Shown here in pieces: positions 14,428 to 22,020 of a stretch of DNA of 22,300 nucleotides (positions are counted from its first letter, which is position 1; each line of letters starts with the position of its first letter). The position numbers and the translations under genes are program-made. Under the pieces are notes generated by a model. That model saw nothing but the letters and a program-made list of their open reading frames with translations, was not told the origin of the DNA and made no database searches. The stretch is taken from the IMG/VR virus record IMGVR_UViG_3300019093_000068, positions 1 through 22,300 of that record. One strand, written 5' to 3'. Origin of the DNA: a virus.

Positions 14428-15501
14428 ATGACTAGTAAATTTAATTCATTATTAAATACTCTTGGTGCTGGATTCACTTTAAAAGATACAGCTAAAGGAT
14501 TCCTCAGACCTAAAGGGCAATTAGGTGATTGGCAACATGCTGCTAGGACCTTTACTGATGACAATTTTAGATTAGCGCCTAAAGCAAAATTTTTATATCA
14601 TGTTTACTTTGATATAAATGCTTCGGCATTGCGTGATACCAGTTTAAAAGATCGCCATCAATTTGAGATTGGATTATTAGTAAAAAGTGTCGATCTTCCT
14701 AAATTTTCTTTTAGAACAAGTACAGTAAATCAATATAATCGTAAAAAAGTAGTACAATTAACGCATGAATTACAACCTATAAATTTTAAATTTCATGATG
14801 ATAGATCACATATAATTAATAAACTTTGGCAAAATTATTATTCATATTATTATTCAGATCCATCAGTTGCTAGAAGTCAATTTTATACAAGAAATGCAAC
14901 AAACGGCCCAAATGATATTCAAGTTACTTATGGATTTGATAATAATTCGTCAATTCCTTTTTTTAATAAAATAGTATTATATCAACTCAATAAAAAAGAA
15001 TATAATAGTTATACATTGATCAATCCTTTGATCACATTGTTTAATCACGATACGCCAAATAGTGCAGAACAATCTGGGGGAAGTGCTGAATGTTCTATGA
15101 CAATAGCATATGAATCAGTTGCATATGATACAGGATCCATTACAGGGGATAATGTCATAGGATTTGCCAAAGATCATTATGATAAATTGCCAAGTCCATT
15201 AAGTCCTCTAGGCGGGGGAACAAAGACTTTGTTTGGAACAGGCGGTGTATTAGATGGGATTTCCAGTATTGCCGATAATCTTAATAAAGGCAATTACCTC
15301 TCTGCTGGTATTGCAGCACTTAATACATATGAAAATACAAGAGGTCTAACTAAAGCAGGAATTGCACAGGAAGGCACTAATTTATTAGGCGGGTTAGCAG
15401 TGATTGGAGTTGGAGCAGCTATCAGTGGTATTAAGGACACAGTATTCCCAGCTAAAAAGCCTAATAATTCAACTCAAGCTACTCCGCTAGATTTTCCGTA
15501 A
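14428..15501 (+). CDS. Tail-tube-like baseplate protein (gp48/gp54 type?)
   Basis: A 357-residue protein. Residues 45 to about 260 look like the tail-tube fold: AKFLYHVYFDIN (first strand), FEIGLLVKSVDLPKFSFRTS, a loop with VNQYNRKKVVQ, LQPINFKFHDD, then a helix rich in Tyr (WQNYYSYYYSDP) and late strands (SAECSMTIAYESVAYDTG). T4 has two larger tube homologues, gp48 and gp54, that begin the tube on the baseplate; this is the likely role but the assignment is inference. The C-terminal 90 residues are Gly-rich with a hydrophobic stretch (NLLGGLAVIGVGAAISGI, about 318-335), which could contact the tape measure or pack in the assembly. It lies after the gp19 terminator with its own late octamer. 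Confidence 0.5.
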   Translation: MTSKFNSLLNTLGAGFTLKDTAKGFLRPKGQLGDWQHAARTFTDDNFRLAPKAKFLYHVYFDINASALRDTSLKDRHQFEIGLLVKSVDLPKFSFRTSTVNQYNRKKVVQLTHELQPINFKFHDDRSHIINKLWQNYYSYYYSDPSVARSQFYTRNATNGPNDIQVTYGFDNNSSIPFFNKIVLYQLNKKEYNSYTLINPLITLFNHDTPNSAEQSGGSAECSMTIAYESVAYDTGSITGDNVIGFAKDHYDKLPSPLSPLGGGTKTLFGTGGVLDGISSIADNLNKGNYLSAGIAALNTYENTRGLTKAGIAQEGTNLLGGLAVIGVGAAISGIKDTVFPAKKPNNSTQATPLDFP

Positions 15502-15513
15502 TAAAGGTATACA

Positions 15514-15876
15514 ATGAGCAATTTACCACTAGATACCTCTTCAAATAGTCAAGAAGTTAGAACATTTTTTGATAAGTTCTTTTTAGGTCAGGTTACTTTC
15601 CCTAGTAATCAAATTGATGCAGTATTGGGATTTTTTATTAAAAGAGGGTTTGGTGAACAGGCTGCTCGTAGTACAGGAATTGTATTATTAAATCAAGCAA
15701 AATTAGATGGCATTAATATATTTGAAGTATTAGATAATCTTAAAGGACTTAATGATAGTCAATTAAGTCAAGTGGTTACAGAAGTATTAAATTATTATAG
15801 AGTTCAAACTAGTGTATTAGGCTACAAAGTCAGCAACAACAGTAATTCTTTTGAAAATCGCAATATATTGGTATGA
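15514..15876 (+). CDS. Small protein of unknown function, tail/head cluster
   Basis: A 120-residue protein with no motif I recognise. It begins MSNLPLDTSSNSQEVRTFFD and is predicted mostly helical and soluble: no signal peptide or membrane segment, with a hydrophobic helical middle (AVLGFFIKRGFGEQ, then IVLLNQAKLDGINIFEVLD). The end is Asn/Ser-rich. ATG 15514 has only a weak AAAGG site. It is 12 bases after the tube-like gene, and its stop overlaps the gp4 start as ATGA (15873-15876), so it is translated as part of the late structural operon. A minor virion or assembly role is likely from context only. Confidence 0.75.
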   Translation: MSNLPLDTSSNSQEVRTFFDKFFLGQVTFPSNQIDAVLGFFIKRGFGEQAARSTGIVLLNQAKLDGINIFEVLDNLKGLNDSQLSQVVTEVLNYYRVQTSVLGYKVSNNSNSFENRNILV

Positions 15877-16310
15877 GCAAGTTTGCTAAGGGCAAATTCA
15901 CCCCTAAAAATCCAGAAAAATATATAGGTATAAAGAGTCCAACATATCGCAGTAGTTGGGAATTTGCCTTTATGAATTTTTGTGATAGCCATCCTAGCAT
16001 ACAAAAATGGGCTAGTGAAAGCATAAAAATACCCTATCAAAATCCTTTAACTAAGCGTGTTACAGTATATGTTCCAGATTTTTTCATACAATATCTAGAT
16101 AAAAATAATAATCTATTTTCAGAAGTTATTGAAATTAAACCACAAAATCAACAGCTTTTAGAAAAAATAGGTCGTAATACGGCTAGACAAGCACAATATG
16201 TGGTCAATCAATACAAATGGGCCGCAGCTACAGCATGGTGTAAAGGTCATGGGCTGAAGTTTCGTGTATTAAATGAGACAGATATTTTCCACCAAAGTAA
16301 AACAAGATAA
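15873..16310 (+). CDS. gp4: Head completion protein gp4 (PD-(D/E)XK nuclease fold)
   Basis: A 145-residue homologue of T4 gp4 (150 residues), needed to finish filled heads so tails can join. The N-terminus GKFTPKNPEKYIG followed by TYRSSWEFAFMNF and WASESIKIPY parallels T4 gp4 closely (YRSNWEKFFFEW; WGSETAVIPY). The TnsA-like nuclease residues are all present: Glu30, Asp69 in VYVPDFF, and Glu87-x-Lys89 in EVIEIKPQ. The tail KWAAATAWCKGHGLKFRVLNE also matches. Whether it trims the packaged DNA end is not settled in T4; intact catalytic residues favour nuclease activity. It is coupled to the upstream small gene by an ATGA overlap. Confidence 0.88.
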   Translation: MSKFAKGKFTPKNPEKYIGIKSPTYRSSWEFAFMNFCDSHPSIQKWASESIKIPYQNPLTKRVTVYVPDFFIQYLDKNNNLFSEVIEIKPQNQQLLEKIGRNTARQAQYVVNQYKWAAATAWCKGHGLKFRVLNETDIFHQSKTR

Positions 16311-16313
16311 ATA
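16306..16313 (+). promoter_or_regulatory. Late-type octamer before gp16
   Basis: GATAAATA spans the gp4 stop and ends four bases before ATG 16318. With T4 spacing, transcription would start inside the start codon, so it either gives leaderless mRNA, serves a later gene, or is a chance result of TAA plus AT-rich DNA. Confidence 0.3.
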
Positions 16314-16317
16314 CTTT

Positions 16318-16794
16318 ATGACTAAAAAATTAGAAGAAGTGTTAAATTTACCTGAAAACAAAAAAATCATTAAAGAAGAATCAAAGGTCAAAGAAAAACC
16401 TGAGGCTTTTTTAAGAGATATGGAGGAATTTGACAAAATTACAGCAGCATTACCGCAGGTTAAAGGGTTAGGTGACATAAGTGACAAAGAATTTGACGCC
16501 TTAGCAGATCGTGCTACTAATGCCTATGATGATCTTATGGATTTGGGCATGAATGTGGAAGCTCGTTACAGCGGTCGTATTTTTGAAGTTGCTGGCACTA
16601 TGCTTAAAAACGCTATTGATGCTAAAGCAGCTAAAATTGATAAAAAGCTTAAAATGATTGAGCTGCAATTGAAAAAACAAAAAATTGATCAAGAAGCCAA
16701 TTCAGATAACACCAATGGGGTAGATATTCCAGGTAATGGTTATATTGTAGCTGACAGAAACAGTCTATTGGAAAAACTTAAAAATATTAAATAA
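16318..16794 (+). CDS. gp16: Small terminase subunit gp16
   Basis: 158 residues, close to T4 gp16 (164). The small terminase recognises phage DNA and stimulates the large-subunit motor. The N-terminus MTKKLEEVLNLPENK is the usual short conserved start. The centre has two long helices (YDDLMDLGMNVEARYSGRIF, then FEVAGTMLKNAIDAKAAKID and KKLKMIELQLKKQK), matching the oligomerising coiled coil of gp16. The C-terminus PGNGYIVADRNSLLEKLKN resembles the T4 end, where a short strand precedes a helix. An upstream in-frame ATG (16273) would overlap gp4 by 38 bases; I prefer 16318 because the family N-terminus begins there. It lies in the expected terminase cluster but two genes away from gp17. Confidence 0.75.
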   Translation: MTKKLEEVLNLPENKKIIKEESKVKEKPEAFLRDMEEFDKITAALPQVKGLGDISDKEFDALADRATNAYDDLMDLGMNVEARYSGRIFEVAGTMLKNAIDAKAAKIDKKLKMIELQLKKQKIDQEANSDNTNGVDIPGNGYIVADRNSLLEKLKNIK

Positions 16795-16797
16795 ATA
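16790..16797 (+). promoter_or_regulatory. Late-type promoter before unknown gene at 16816
   Basis: AATAAATA lies across the gp16 stop. The predicted start near 16803 leaves 13 bases holding GGAAAG before ATG 16816, a workable spacing. Confidence 0.45.
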
Positions 16798-16815
16798 TAG
16801 CATATTGGAAAGACT

Positions 16816-17418
16816 ATGAGCATATATAAGGAATACCTAATAGAAAGCATTAAAACCTATGAATTTAAGGTTAAAATTGCAGGTGACGTTGATGATAAAA
16901 TTGAAGAGAACATGAAAATGGTTCTTTCTAAGTTTGAATGTGTCAGTGTGAATAAGACCATGCGTACACCAATTGCTGAATCCCCAATGGATTTTCCTGA
17001 ACTCAAACATGTACATGTTAATCTTTATGATGTTACTTGTGGCTATCCAGTAACCAGTCATGAATTAGCAATTTATTTGTCAGAAAAATTAAAAATTAAT
17101 CCTATTCATTTAAGAGTCAGAACTTTAAAAGAACAAGAGGAAATAGAGCATAATATTGATAGTTATAGTAGAGTGGGCACTAAAAGTGAAGCTGTTTTAA
17201 ACAAGCCCTATGAAAAGGTAAACAATCAAGCAATGGCAGGTGAAAAGGCCAAACTAAGTTTTATAAAAGGTCTAGGTAAAGATCGTCATAGAGGTGAACA
17301 ATATAAAGGAGTCAATGATCAATTATTGGCTAAAAGTGCTCCTACAGAAAAAGCACATAATATGGAACAATCACAGTTCTTAAAGAGTGTGTTAAGTTCA
17401 ATCAACAGGACAGAATAA
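16816..17418 (+). CDS. Unknown protein between terminase genes
   Basis: A 200-residue protein I do not recognise. Residues 1 to about 105 look like a compact alpha/beta domain: YEFKVKIAGDVDDKIEENMK, a strand around ECVSVN, FPELKHVHVNLYDVTCGYP, then a helix (SHELAIYLSEKLKI) and HLRVRTL, a ferredoxin-like order of strands and helices (inference). The second half is charged and low in hydrophobics (AGEKAKLSFIKGLGKDRHRG), likely flexible. GGAAAG nine bases upstream and a late-type octamer support ATG 16816. The stop overlaps the next start as TAATG (17416-17420). In T4, gene 16 and gene 17 are adjacent; here this gene and the next separate them. A head-assembly or packaging accessory role is suggested by place only. 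Confidence 0.75.
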   Translation: MSIYKEYLIESIKTYEFKVKIAGDVDDKIEENMKMVLSKFECVSVNKTMRTPIAESPMDFPELKHVHVNLYDVTCGYPVTSHELAIYLSEKLKINPIHLRVRTLKEQEEIEHNIDSYSRVGTKSEAVLNKPYEKVNNQAMAGEKAKLSFIKGLGKDRHRGEQYKGVNDQLLAKSAPTEKAHNMEQSQFLKSVLSSINRTE

Positions 17419-18008
17419 TGGATTTCAAAAAATTACTACAGACCATATCAGATTTAGATCAAAACAAACAGATTTTAAAGGAATCAGTCCAGTCTATTGA
17501 AGAATGTGGTATTATGCCGCAGATTGGTGGAATGGGCATGATGGGTGGCGATAACCACCCACCAATCACAATGAATGTCAGTATGAATGCCACAGGCCCA
17601 GAAGGCATTCGTAATTTATTAAATGTACTAAAAGGGAATGGGGACGATGCACCTGGTGATGCAATGAGTAGTCCAGCAGGTGCAATTATAGCAGTTTCAG
17701 AGCCTGAAGATGACATGGACCACGATATGGATGACATGGGGCACGACATGCATGATCAGGGTCACGATATGGGACATGAGCATGATGATGCTGATGAATT
17801 AGAGTTAGAGTTAGATGAATACTCTAACAGTCCTGATGAAGAATACGCTGGTATGTCAGCAGCAGTGCCAAGTGGCGATGATTTAAATAAGCCTAAGAAG
17901 TCATTTAAGCATAATTATCGTGGCGGCGACAACCCAATGAACATGCCCATGCATGAAACTTTGAAATATAAGTTAAAAAACTTGTATACTGAAGTTAAAG
18001 GAAGATAA
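17418..18008 (+). CDS. Acidic His/Asp/Met-rich unknown protein
   Basis: A 196-residue protein with no family I can name. An N-terminal helix (MDFKKLLQTISDLDQNKQIL) is followed by a Met/Gly-rich patch (IGGMGMMGGDNHPPITMNVS). Residues 98-127 are an unusual block of Asp, His and Met in Gly-His-Asp-Met type repeats, with His at 102, 109, 112, 116, 120 and 122, followed by ELELELDE. The C-terminus is basic (LKYKLKNLYTEVKGR). Strong acidity with a basic tail is seen in phage scaffold and core proteins; the His/Asp block could bind divalent metal. Both are inferences. It overlaps its neighbours on both sides as TAATG, so it is translated together with gp17. Confidence 0.75.
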   Translation: MDFKKLLQTISDLDQNKQILKESVQSIEECGIMPQIGGMGMMGGDNHPPITMNVSMNATGPEGIRNLLNVLKGNGDDAPGDAMSSPAGAIIAVSEPEDDMDHDMDDMGHDMHDQGHDMGHEHDDADELELELDEYSNSPDEEYAGMSAAVPSGDDLNKPKKSFKHNYRGGDNPMNMPMHETLKYKLKNLYTEVKGR

Positions 18009-19591
18009 TGGGCAAGTCTCTGGATGGTGTACTTACTAAGAAAGCCTATAAGAAAGAAAAGTATACCGAACAGCAGGTCGAAGATCTCTTAAAATGCAGT
18101 GATCCTGATATTGGATACTTGCATTTTTGTACCAATTTCTTTTATATTCAACACCCAGTCAAAGGCAAGTTGCTATTTGAGCCTTTTGAATACCAAATAA
18201 GACTGTTACACGCATATCATAATCATAGATTTACTGTAAATATGTTGCCTAGACAGATGGGCAAGACCACCTGTGCGAGTGGGTACTTACTTTGGTATGC
18301 AATGTTCCACCCAGATCAAACCATACTAATTTCTGCTCATAAACAAGCAGGGGCATCAGAGATCATGCAGCGTATTCGTTATGCATATGAACTTTGTCCT
18401 GACTTTATTCGTTCTGGTGTGATCAATTACAATAAAGGTAGTGTGGAATTTGACAACGGATCACGTATTGTGTCCACAACTACTACTGGCAATACTGGTC
18501 GTGGTATGAGTATATCCCTATTATACTGTGATGAGTTTGCTTTTGTGCCTCTCAATATGGCCGATGAATTTTGGACATCAATTTCCCCCACGCTAGCAAC
18601 TGGTGGTAAGGCAATTATTACTAGTACACCTAACAGTGATGAGGATACTTTTGCTACTATTTGGAAAGAAGCCAATAATAACTACGATGAATTTGGCAAT
18701 GAACAAGAATTAGGGATGAATGGCTTCTTTCCATTTACTTGTCGTTGGGATGAACACCCAGATAGAGATGATGAGTGGGCTGCACAAGAACAAAGTAGAA
18801 TTGGGGAAGAGAGATTTCGACGTGAATACGGCTGCGAGTTCTTGATCTATGATGAAACGCTAGTCAATAGTATTAGATTGAGTGAATTAACTGGTAGGGA
18901 CCCTTTATTTAAAATGGGACAAACTAGGTGGTATAGTAGATTAAATCCAGATAACATATATCTAGTTAGTTTAGACCCCAGTTTAGGTACTGGCGGAAAC
19001 TATAGTGCTATAGAAGTGTTTGAATTACCCACATTTAAACAAGTAGCAGAGTGGCATCATAATACTACGCCTATACAAGGGCAGATTAAAATCTTAAAAG
19101 ACATATTAAAGTACCTTAGTGATGAAATGGGGGGATCTTCTAACAACATTTATTGGAGTATAGAAAACAATACTGTAGGTGAAGCAGGGTTAGTAGTGAT
19201 CAAAGACCTTGGTGAAGAGCAATTTGGGGGGTTAATGATATCAGAACCCATACGGAAAGGACATATACGTAAGTTTCGTAAAGGATTTAACACCACACAT
19301 AGTAGTAAAATATCAGCTTGTGCTAGGTTAAAGCACTTAATTGAAACAGGTCAGATGGAAATCAACAGTAAAAGTTTGATTAGTGAGTTAAAAAGCTTTA
19401 TTGCTGCTGGGTTTACCTTTAAAGCAAAGAGCGGTGATCATGATGACTTGGTAAGTGCCTTGTTATTGATGGTTAGAATGAGTACTTTAGTAGCTGATTG
19501 GGATCCAAGAGTATTTGAAAGTCTTAGTGGTGTACATACAGAAGAAGATTTTGAGGCTCCATTACCTATATTTGTTTCTAGCAGTTTCTAA
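18008..19591 (+). CDS. gp17: Large terminase subunit gp17
   Basis: A 527-residue DNA-packaging motor (T4 gp17 has 610). The ATPase domain has Walker A PRQMGKTT (81-88, Lys86), preceded by the adenine-binding FEPFEYQIRLL, and Walker B LLYCDEFAF with Asp175 and catalytic Glu176. The coupling motif is IITSTPN. The nuclease domain follows, with Asp323 in SLDPSLGTGG and the Asp pair 479-480 in GDHDDLVSA, the RNase-H-type metal ligands. The RMSTLVADW-type end lacks part of the T4 C-terminus. ATG 18008 overlaps the previous stop (TAATG). All catalytic residues I can place are intact, so it should be an active headful-type terminase. Confidence 0.95.
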   Translation: MGKSLDGVLTKKAYKKEKYTEQQVEDLLKCSDPDIGYLHFCTNFFYIQHPVKGKLLFEPFEYQIRLLHAYHNHRFTVNMLPRQMGKTTCASGYLLWYAMFHPDQTILISAHKQAGASEIMQRIRYAYELCPDFIRSGVINYNKGSVEFDNGSRIVSTTTTGNTGRGMSISLLYCDEFAFVPLNMADEFWTSISPTLATGGKAIITSTPNSDEDTFATIWKEANNNYDEFGNEQELGMNGFFPFTCRWDEHPDRDDEWAAQEQSRIGEERFRREYGCEFLIYDETLVNSIRLSELTGRDPLFKMGQTRWYSRLNPDNIYLVSLDPSLGTGGNYSAIEVFELPTFKQVAEWHHNTTPIQGQIKILKDILKYLSDEMGGSSNNIYWSIENNTVGEAGLVVIKDLGEEQFGGLMISEPIRKGHIRKFRKGFNTTHSSKISACARLKHLIETGQMEINSKSLISELKSFIAAGFTFKAKSGDHDDLVSALLLMVRMSTLVADWDPRVFESLSGVHTEEDFEAPLPIFVSSSF

Positions 19592-19597
19592 TAAATA
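19590..19597 (+). promoter_or_regulatory. Late-type octamer before the 774-residue gene
   Basis: AATAAATA overlaps the gp17 stop and ends five bases before ATG 19603. With T4 spacing the start would fall on the A of the start codon, implying leaderless mRNA. It may also be chance, since TAA stops in AT-rich DNA easily build this string. Confidence 0.35.
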
Positions 19598-19602
19598 TTG
19601 AT

Positions 19603-21927
19603 ATGAGTGCAAATTTTCAACAAATAGCTAAAGATTTGGGTAGACAATTACAAACAAGGTTCCCTAGCCTAGAAAAATCCACTGCGGATGATAAACCTAT
19701 TGACGGTGTTAATTTAAAAGATGCTGATGCAAGAAAGTTTAACTTTGATTTTACCAGTGAAGACGGTGAAAAAATAGTAAATGTTACTATTAGCTTATCA
19801 GAAGATGGTGAGGATCCTGGGTTAGATGTGCAATGGAGTGATACTGTAGATAATAGGTCTTGGGATAGGTTTATTAGAAATATATTACCTAAATTTGCTC
19901 AAACACATGGATTAAATTTTAATGCACAGAATCCGTCTAAAACTAATTTAGATAAAAGGGATTCCTCAGAGGAAAATGATATGAATGAATCAAAACTTTT
20001 TGGTACTAGTAAGACCAGTTATCAAGATATAGGTGAGGCTAAAATTATAGTAAGACACAGTCAACCTATTAATTTAAACTCAATGAATGGAAGATCTCAA
20101 CGTATTGAGCACATTTATGTTGAAAATGCCATGGGAGAACGGTTTTTATATCCAATTAAGCATTTAAATGGTGCCAGAGCATTAGCCATGCATGTTTCAG
20201 AAGGCGGTCATCCATATGATGAAATTGGCCAGTATGTCATTGGACTTAGTGAGGAACTTAGCAAATTAAGATTTTTTAAGAATTATGTAGATCGTAGCCC
20301 TGTTATTAGTGAAAACATGGGTAATATTCAACAAAAAGTTATTGAACGTATTAATAGTATTAAAAAAGAAGTGCATAGTTTGCAATCAGTAAAAAATTAT
20401 GGGTTGTTTAAAGAGGATTTTGAATCAAATCAATCACAGGATGTGCCAGAAGAAGTGCTTAATGATTGGATTGATAGATTAACTGTACGTAGTTTTAATG
20501 AAGAATTAAAAACAGCATTTCCTTATATCTACAGATTAATTGATGAATCAGAATTGCCTGTTAAAGAAATTGATACAGAAGAGGATATGCTAAAGACTGA
20601 TGATGGTAAAAAAGATTCAAAGTTAAAAAACAAAAAAATCAAAGAACTCAGTGCTTTTGAAAATTATCTAGATCAAATAGTCAAAGAGGATGATGATTTA
20701 TTTAATGATAATGAGGAATTACAGGCACAGGCCATGGCTGAGTTAAAGGATTTATTTACTAATGAATTGCCATTAGGTACAGATGGCGATAATATTAGAG
20801 ATAGTGTAAAGGGAATTATAGATAATAATAAATTAAATCGTGCTTTTCATCTATTAGCAGATTTAGGTTTGGATGAAATGGATGCCAGACCAATTATAGC
20901 TTCATATTTAAAATCACATGATAAAGAAAATGGCACAGATTTTAGTGATAAATTAGGGTTTAGTATGACAATGTCTGCTGGAGCAGGAGCACCACCGCCC
21001 CCAGCAGCAATGGCACCTCCACCTGAAGCAGCAATGGCACCTCCACCTGAAGCAGCAATGGCACCTCCACCTGAAGCAGCAGCGCCACCACCTGAAGCAG
21101 CAGCGCCACCAGGAGCACCTCCACTAGGAGCACCTCCACCTGAAGCAGCAGCGCCACCAGGAGCACCTGGACCAATGATTCCAAATCCTGCTCCACTTGC
21201 TGAAAGTGGCAATGGGCGTAAATTAGTTGATGAAATTCGTAGTCGTATTAGTGGATTCTTTAATCAAACTGAGGGAACCTTTACTATAGGTGAAGAAGGG
21301 TTTGTTACAAAAATGTGTAAGGAACTCAAAGAAAAATATCATGTTCCCCCGGGCACTCATAAGGCTGATAGATTTGATCACATGGTAGAAAGAGCCTGCA
21401 ATAATATCATGGAAAAATACAAGCAGCGTCATAGTCATTCAAGAGAGATATCAGACATGAGAAAAATGGCTGGAATTATGGAAGCAGGAATGCAAATGCC
21501 TGGTATGGATGATATGGGTGATATGGATGGTATGATGAAGAATATTCGAAGTAAAATCCCATCTGGTAATATGAAATCTTCTAATACTAGCAGTGGCACT
21601 ATTAATGGAAAACCAGCTAGTTATGATGATGCAATGGGCAAATTCAAGGGTATGGCTGGTGGCATGGGGCTTGATGCCAGCGGTGATGATCCAGTAGGCG
21701 GTATGTATAAGGGAATTCAGGGCAAATTTGGTGATATGATGAAGGGAATGAAACTGCCTGGTATGCCAGGATCTGATTCATCTAAAAATTCGAATCCTTC
21801 AGTATCACCTACAAGAGCAGGTACTACGCCAGATCTCAAAGTAGCATTAGCTAAAATGAAGCCAACTAGTCCTGATGATGCTATGAGAATGATAGGTGAT
21901 CTTAAGAAGTTGGCAGGATTGGCTTAA
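19603..21927 (+). CDS. 774-residue modular unknown protein with PPPEAA repeats
   Basis: I do not recognise this family. Residues 1 to about 120 form an alpha/beta domain (FNFDFTSEDGEKIVNVTISL; DVQWSDTVDNRSWDRF). Residues 140-260 are a second globular part (AKIIVRHSQPINL; HIYVENAMGERFLYPIKHL). A charged helical stretch follows to about 440. Residues 463-531 are a Pro/Ala/Glu linker of repeated A-P-P-P-E-A-A units. After it comes a domain with EIRSRISGFFNQTEG, MCKELKEKYHVPPGTHKAD, then DMRKMAGIMEAG, a Met/Gly-rich tract and a last MIGDLKKLAGLA. Two sequences of the form Ile-x-Glu followed by Ala (IGE-A, IME-A) resemble T4 prohead protease sites. A core, scaffold or internal head protein is possible (inference). 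No ribosome site precedes ATG 19603. It ends before the terminator that isolates gp32. Confidence 0.75.
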   Translation: MSANFQQIAKDLGRQLQTRFPSLEKSTADDKPIDGVNLKDADARKFNFDFTSEDGEKIVNVTISLSEDGEDPGLDVQWSDTVDNRSWDRFIRNILPKFAQTHGLNFNAQNPSKTNLDKRDSSEENDMNESKLFGTSKTSYQDIGEAKIIVRHSQPINLNSMNGRSQRIEHIYVENAMGERFLYPIKHLNGARALAMHVSEGGHPYDEIGQYVIGLSEELSKLRFFKNYVDRSPVISENMGNIQQKVIERINSIKKEVHSLQSVKNYGLFKEDFESNQSQDVPEEVLNDWIDRLTVRSFNEELKTAFPYIYRLIDESELPVKEIDTEEDMLKTDDGKKDSKLKNKKIKELSAFENYLDQIVKEDDDLFNDNEELQAQAMAELKDLFTNELPLGTDGDNIRDSVKGIIDNNKLNRAFHLLADLGLDEMDARPIIASYLKSHDKENGTDFSDKLGFSMTMSAGAGAPPPPAAMAPPPEAAMAPPPEAAMAPPPEAAAPPPEAAAPPGAPPLGAPPPEAAAPPGAPGPMIPNPAPLAESGNGRKLVDEIRSRISGFFNQTEGTFTIGEEGFVTKMCKELKEKYHVPPGTHKADRFDHMVERACNNIMEKYKQRHSHSREISDMRKMAGIMEAGMQMPGMDDMGDMDGMMKNIRSKIPSGNMKSSNTSSGTINGKPASYDDAMGKFKGMAGGMGLDASGDDPVGGMYKGIQGKFGDMMKGMKLPGMPGSDSSKNSNPSVSPTRAGTTPDLKVALAKMKPTSPDDAMRMIGDLKKLAGLA
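21004..21075 (+). repeat. 24-bp tandem repeat, three exact copies
   Basis: Three identical units of GCAGCAATGGCACCTCCACC plus TGAA lie head to tail in frame, encoding Ala-Ala-Met-Ala-Pro-Pro-Pro-Glu. Degenerate 21- to 27-bp copies (GCAGCGCCACCA-type) continue to about 21170. Being a multiple of three, unit gain or loss would change linker length without breaking the gene. Confidence 0.9.
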
Positions 21928-21953
21928 TTAGTCTTTTTTTCTTGTCTTTTTGC

Positions 21954-21982
21954 TTGCAGAGCTAAATAAAAACGCATATAAT
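21954..21982 (+). promoter_or_regulatory. Possible sigma70-like promoter of gp32
   Basis: TATAAT (21977-21982) is an exact -10 hexamer; 17 bp upstream is TTGCAG (21954-21959), which matches the -35 consensus at only three of six positions. The -10 lies inside the terminator stem. A start near 21989 would give a 69-base gp32 leader containing the palindrome at 22001-22020. Confidence 0.35.
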
Positions 21983-21998
21983 AGCTATATGCGTTTTT
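21968..21998 (+). terminator. Intrinsic terminator between the 774-residue gene and gp32
   Basis: A perfect 13-bp stem (21968-21980 with 21986-21998) around a 5-base loop, with CGCATATA at its core and a run of eight T (21994-22001). The A-run on the other arm lets it act in both directions. It ends the late operon before gp32. Confidence 0.9.
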
Positions 21999-22000
21999 TT

Positions 22001-22020
22001 TATCGGACACGTGTCTGATA
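22001..22020 (+). promoter_or_regulatory. Palindrome in gp32 leader, possible operator
   Basis: TATCGGACACGTGTCTGATA is a 20-base palindrome with one mismatch pair, which is G-U in RNA; its core is GACACGTGTC. As RNA it forms an 8-bp stem with an ACGU loop. It lies 37 bases before the gp32 ATG. T4 gp32 represses its own translation through a structured leader, so this may be the equivalent element; a protein-binding DNA operator is the other reading. Confidence 0.5.

Noticed and set aside
16273-16317. Upstream start for gp16 at ATG 16273
   Set aside because: It would overlap gp4 by 38 bases and add 15 residues not typical of the family; ATG 16318 gives the usual short N-terminus.
20847-21212. 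Long open frames on the minus strand over the proline repeat (Gly/Ala/Ser-rich and Val/Leu-rich)
   Set aside because: They are low-complexity shadows of the repeated codons of the plus-strand gene, without ribosome sites or family motifs.
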